Shown: one piece after another, positions 6,247-6,650 of the stretch
Layout: the number at the start of each line of letters is the position of its first letter
How positions within the stretch are numbered: position 1 is the stretch's first letter
Assembly (NCBI GenBank): GCA_013003285.1
Contig: JABDJY010000469.1
Location: 1-6,650, forward strand
Direction: 5' to 3'
From: Alphaproteobacteria bacterium
GTDB taxonomy: Bacteria > Pseudomonadota > Alphaproteobacteria > UBA6615
Length of the DNA: 6,650 nucleotides
The notes under the pieces: generated by a model
What the model saw: the letters and a program-made list of their open reading frames with translations, nothing else
Database searches by the model: none
What the model was told of the DNA's origin: nothing
Position numbers and translations under genes: made by a program

Positions 6247-6650
6247 ATGGCCGAGCCCATTACCTTGGAAGTGTTCAGCGACTACGTTTGACCCTGGTGT
6301 TATCTCAGTACCGTGCGTATTGAAAAGCTAAAACAGAAATTCGACATCGAGATCAAGCTGGTTCATTTCCCGCTGCACCCCGACACGCCGACCGAAGGCC
6401 GCTCCATGGCGGACCTGTTCGCCGGCCGCGATTACGATCCCGAAGCCTCATACAATCGCATGAAGGCGATGATGGACGGGGAGGGCCTGCCGTACAGCAA
6501 GCGCACCCACACCTATAACAGCCGCTTGGCGCAGGAATTGGGCGCCTGGGCCGAAACCCAGCCGGGCGGCGAGGCCATTCATGACGCGCTCTACACCGCT
6601 TATTTCGTCGACGGCAAGAATGTCGGCGATACGGATGTGCTGCTCGAGGT
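6247..6650 (+). CDS. DsbA/FrnE-like oxidoreductase, probable selenoprotein with a UPWC active site (3' partial)
   Basis: A thioredoxin-fold DsbA-family oxidoreductase (FrnE-like branch) whose frame contains TGA at codon 15 (6289-6291). The N-terminus reads Glu-Val-Phe-Ser-Asp-Tyr-Val-[TGA]-Pro-Trp-Cys-Tyr-Leu-Ser (8-21). Family members have Cys-Pro-Trp-Cys-Tyr at this point, so the TGA stands exactly at the nucleophilic cysteine and would give Sec-Pro-Trp-Cys (U15, C18). After it the frame is open for 119 codons to the window end with family-like sequence, including Val-His-Phe-Pro-Leu-His-Pro, Tyr-Asn-Ser-Arg-Leu-Ala-Gln-Glu-Leu, Ile-His-Asp-Ala-Leu-Tyr and Tyr-Phe-Val-Asp-Gly-Lys-Asn. No other stop and no frameshift occur. 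A SECIS-like hairpin follows the TGA. Expected full length is about 210-220 residues, so the C-terminal third, including the cis-Pro loop, is outside. TGA also ends the genes at 423 and 2584, so a reassigned code is unlikely. Probable role: thiol-disulfide or selenol redox chemistry, with no signal peptide, hence cytosolic. Alternatives are a nonsense-mutated pseudogene or a base error. Confidence 0.82.
6305..6323 (+). promoter_or_regulatory. Candidate bacterial SECIS hairpin
   Basis: In the mRNA just after the UGA (6289-6291), UCAGUAC (6305-6311) pairs with GUAUUGA (6317-6323) over 7 bp, including one G-U pair, and closes a 5-nt loop CGUGC (6312-6316). The loop begins 21 nt after the UGA and has G in its second position followed by U. 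As I recall the bacterial SECIS model, it asks for a short stem, an apical loop about 16-37 nt from the UGA and a G in the first two loop bases for SelB contact; this hairpin meets all three. It lies within the coding sequence (Leu20 to Glu26), as bacterial SECIS elements do. The stem is short and AU-containing, and a weaker competing pairing (UGGU 6295-6298 with ACCG 6310-6313) exists. Confidence 0.65.

Noticed and set aside
6289..6291. TGA read as tryptophan through a reassigned genetic code
   Set aside because: TGA ends the protease gene (421-423) and the isomerase gene (minus strand, 2584-2586) exactly where those families end. The family residue here is Cys, not Trp, and Trp codons in the window are ordinary TGG.
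6247..6650. Pseudogene with a premature stop
   Set aside because: The only stop is at the catalytic Cys column, the rest of the frame is intact and family-like, the ribosome site is strong, and a SECIS-like hairpin follows. It is kept as the main alternative but judged less likely.

Overview
The window reads as chromosomal DNA from a GC-rich Gram-negative bacterium, most likely an alphaproteobacterium. The supporting signs are a TIGR02281-type retropepsin-like protease, strongly G/C-biased third codon positions in most genes, Shine-Dalgarno sites of the GGAG/AGGAG type, and a CATCCTTCGACAAGCTCAGGATG-type dispersed repeat of a kind common in alphaproteobacterial genomes. The lineage is an inference from recalled family distribution; no rRNA or marker gene is present. 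No tRNA, rRNA, CRISPR array or insertion sequence was seen.

Layout. 1-423 (+): the C-terminal part of a retropepsin-like aspartic protease, cut by the window edge. 447-1217 (-): a classical FabG-like short-chain dehydrogenase/reductase (SDR). 1218-1471: a divergent intergenic spacer. 1472-2455 (+): an ACMSD-type metal-dependent amidohydrolase/decarboxylase. 2456-2583: a convergent spacer holding a perfect 26-bp inverted repeat. 2584-3180 and 3204-3932 (-): a two-gene operon, with an atypical SDR (Phe instead of the catalytic Tyr) followed by a 2-hydroxychromene-2-carboxylate isomerase-like protein. 3933-4045: a divergent promoter region. 4046-5653 (+): a full-length GMC-family FAD alcohol/choline dehydrogenase-like oxidoreductase. 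5660-6175 (-): a carboxymuconolactone decarboxylase (CMD)/AhpD-fold protein. 6176-6246: a short divergent spacer. 6247 to the window end (+): a DsbA/FrnE-like thioredoxin-fold oxidoreductase.

The most notable item is that last gene. Its reading frame has a strong ribosome binding site and start, but codon 15 is TGA, exactly where the first cysteine of the CPWC active site belongs (Asp-Tyr-Val-TGA-Pro-Trp-Cys-Tyr-Leu). The frame stays open and family-like for the remaining 119 codons. A 7-bp hairpin with a CGUGC apical loop starts 14 nt after the TGA and has its loop 21-25 nt after it, which fits the bacterial SECIS layout. I read it as a probable selenoprotein (UPWC) that a standard gene caller would truncate or miss.

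The genes do not form one operon, since strands switch repeatedly. In type they are a catabolic/redox assortment: two SDRs, a GMC alcohol oxidoreductase, an ACMSD-like enzyme, a GST-kappa-fold isomerase, a CMD protein and a DsbA-fold selenoprotein. This suggests oxidation and ring-fragment processing of alcohols or aromatic-derived acids. The substrate cannot be named from sequence.
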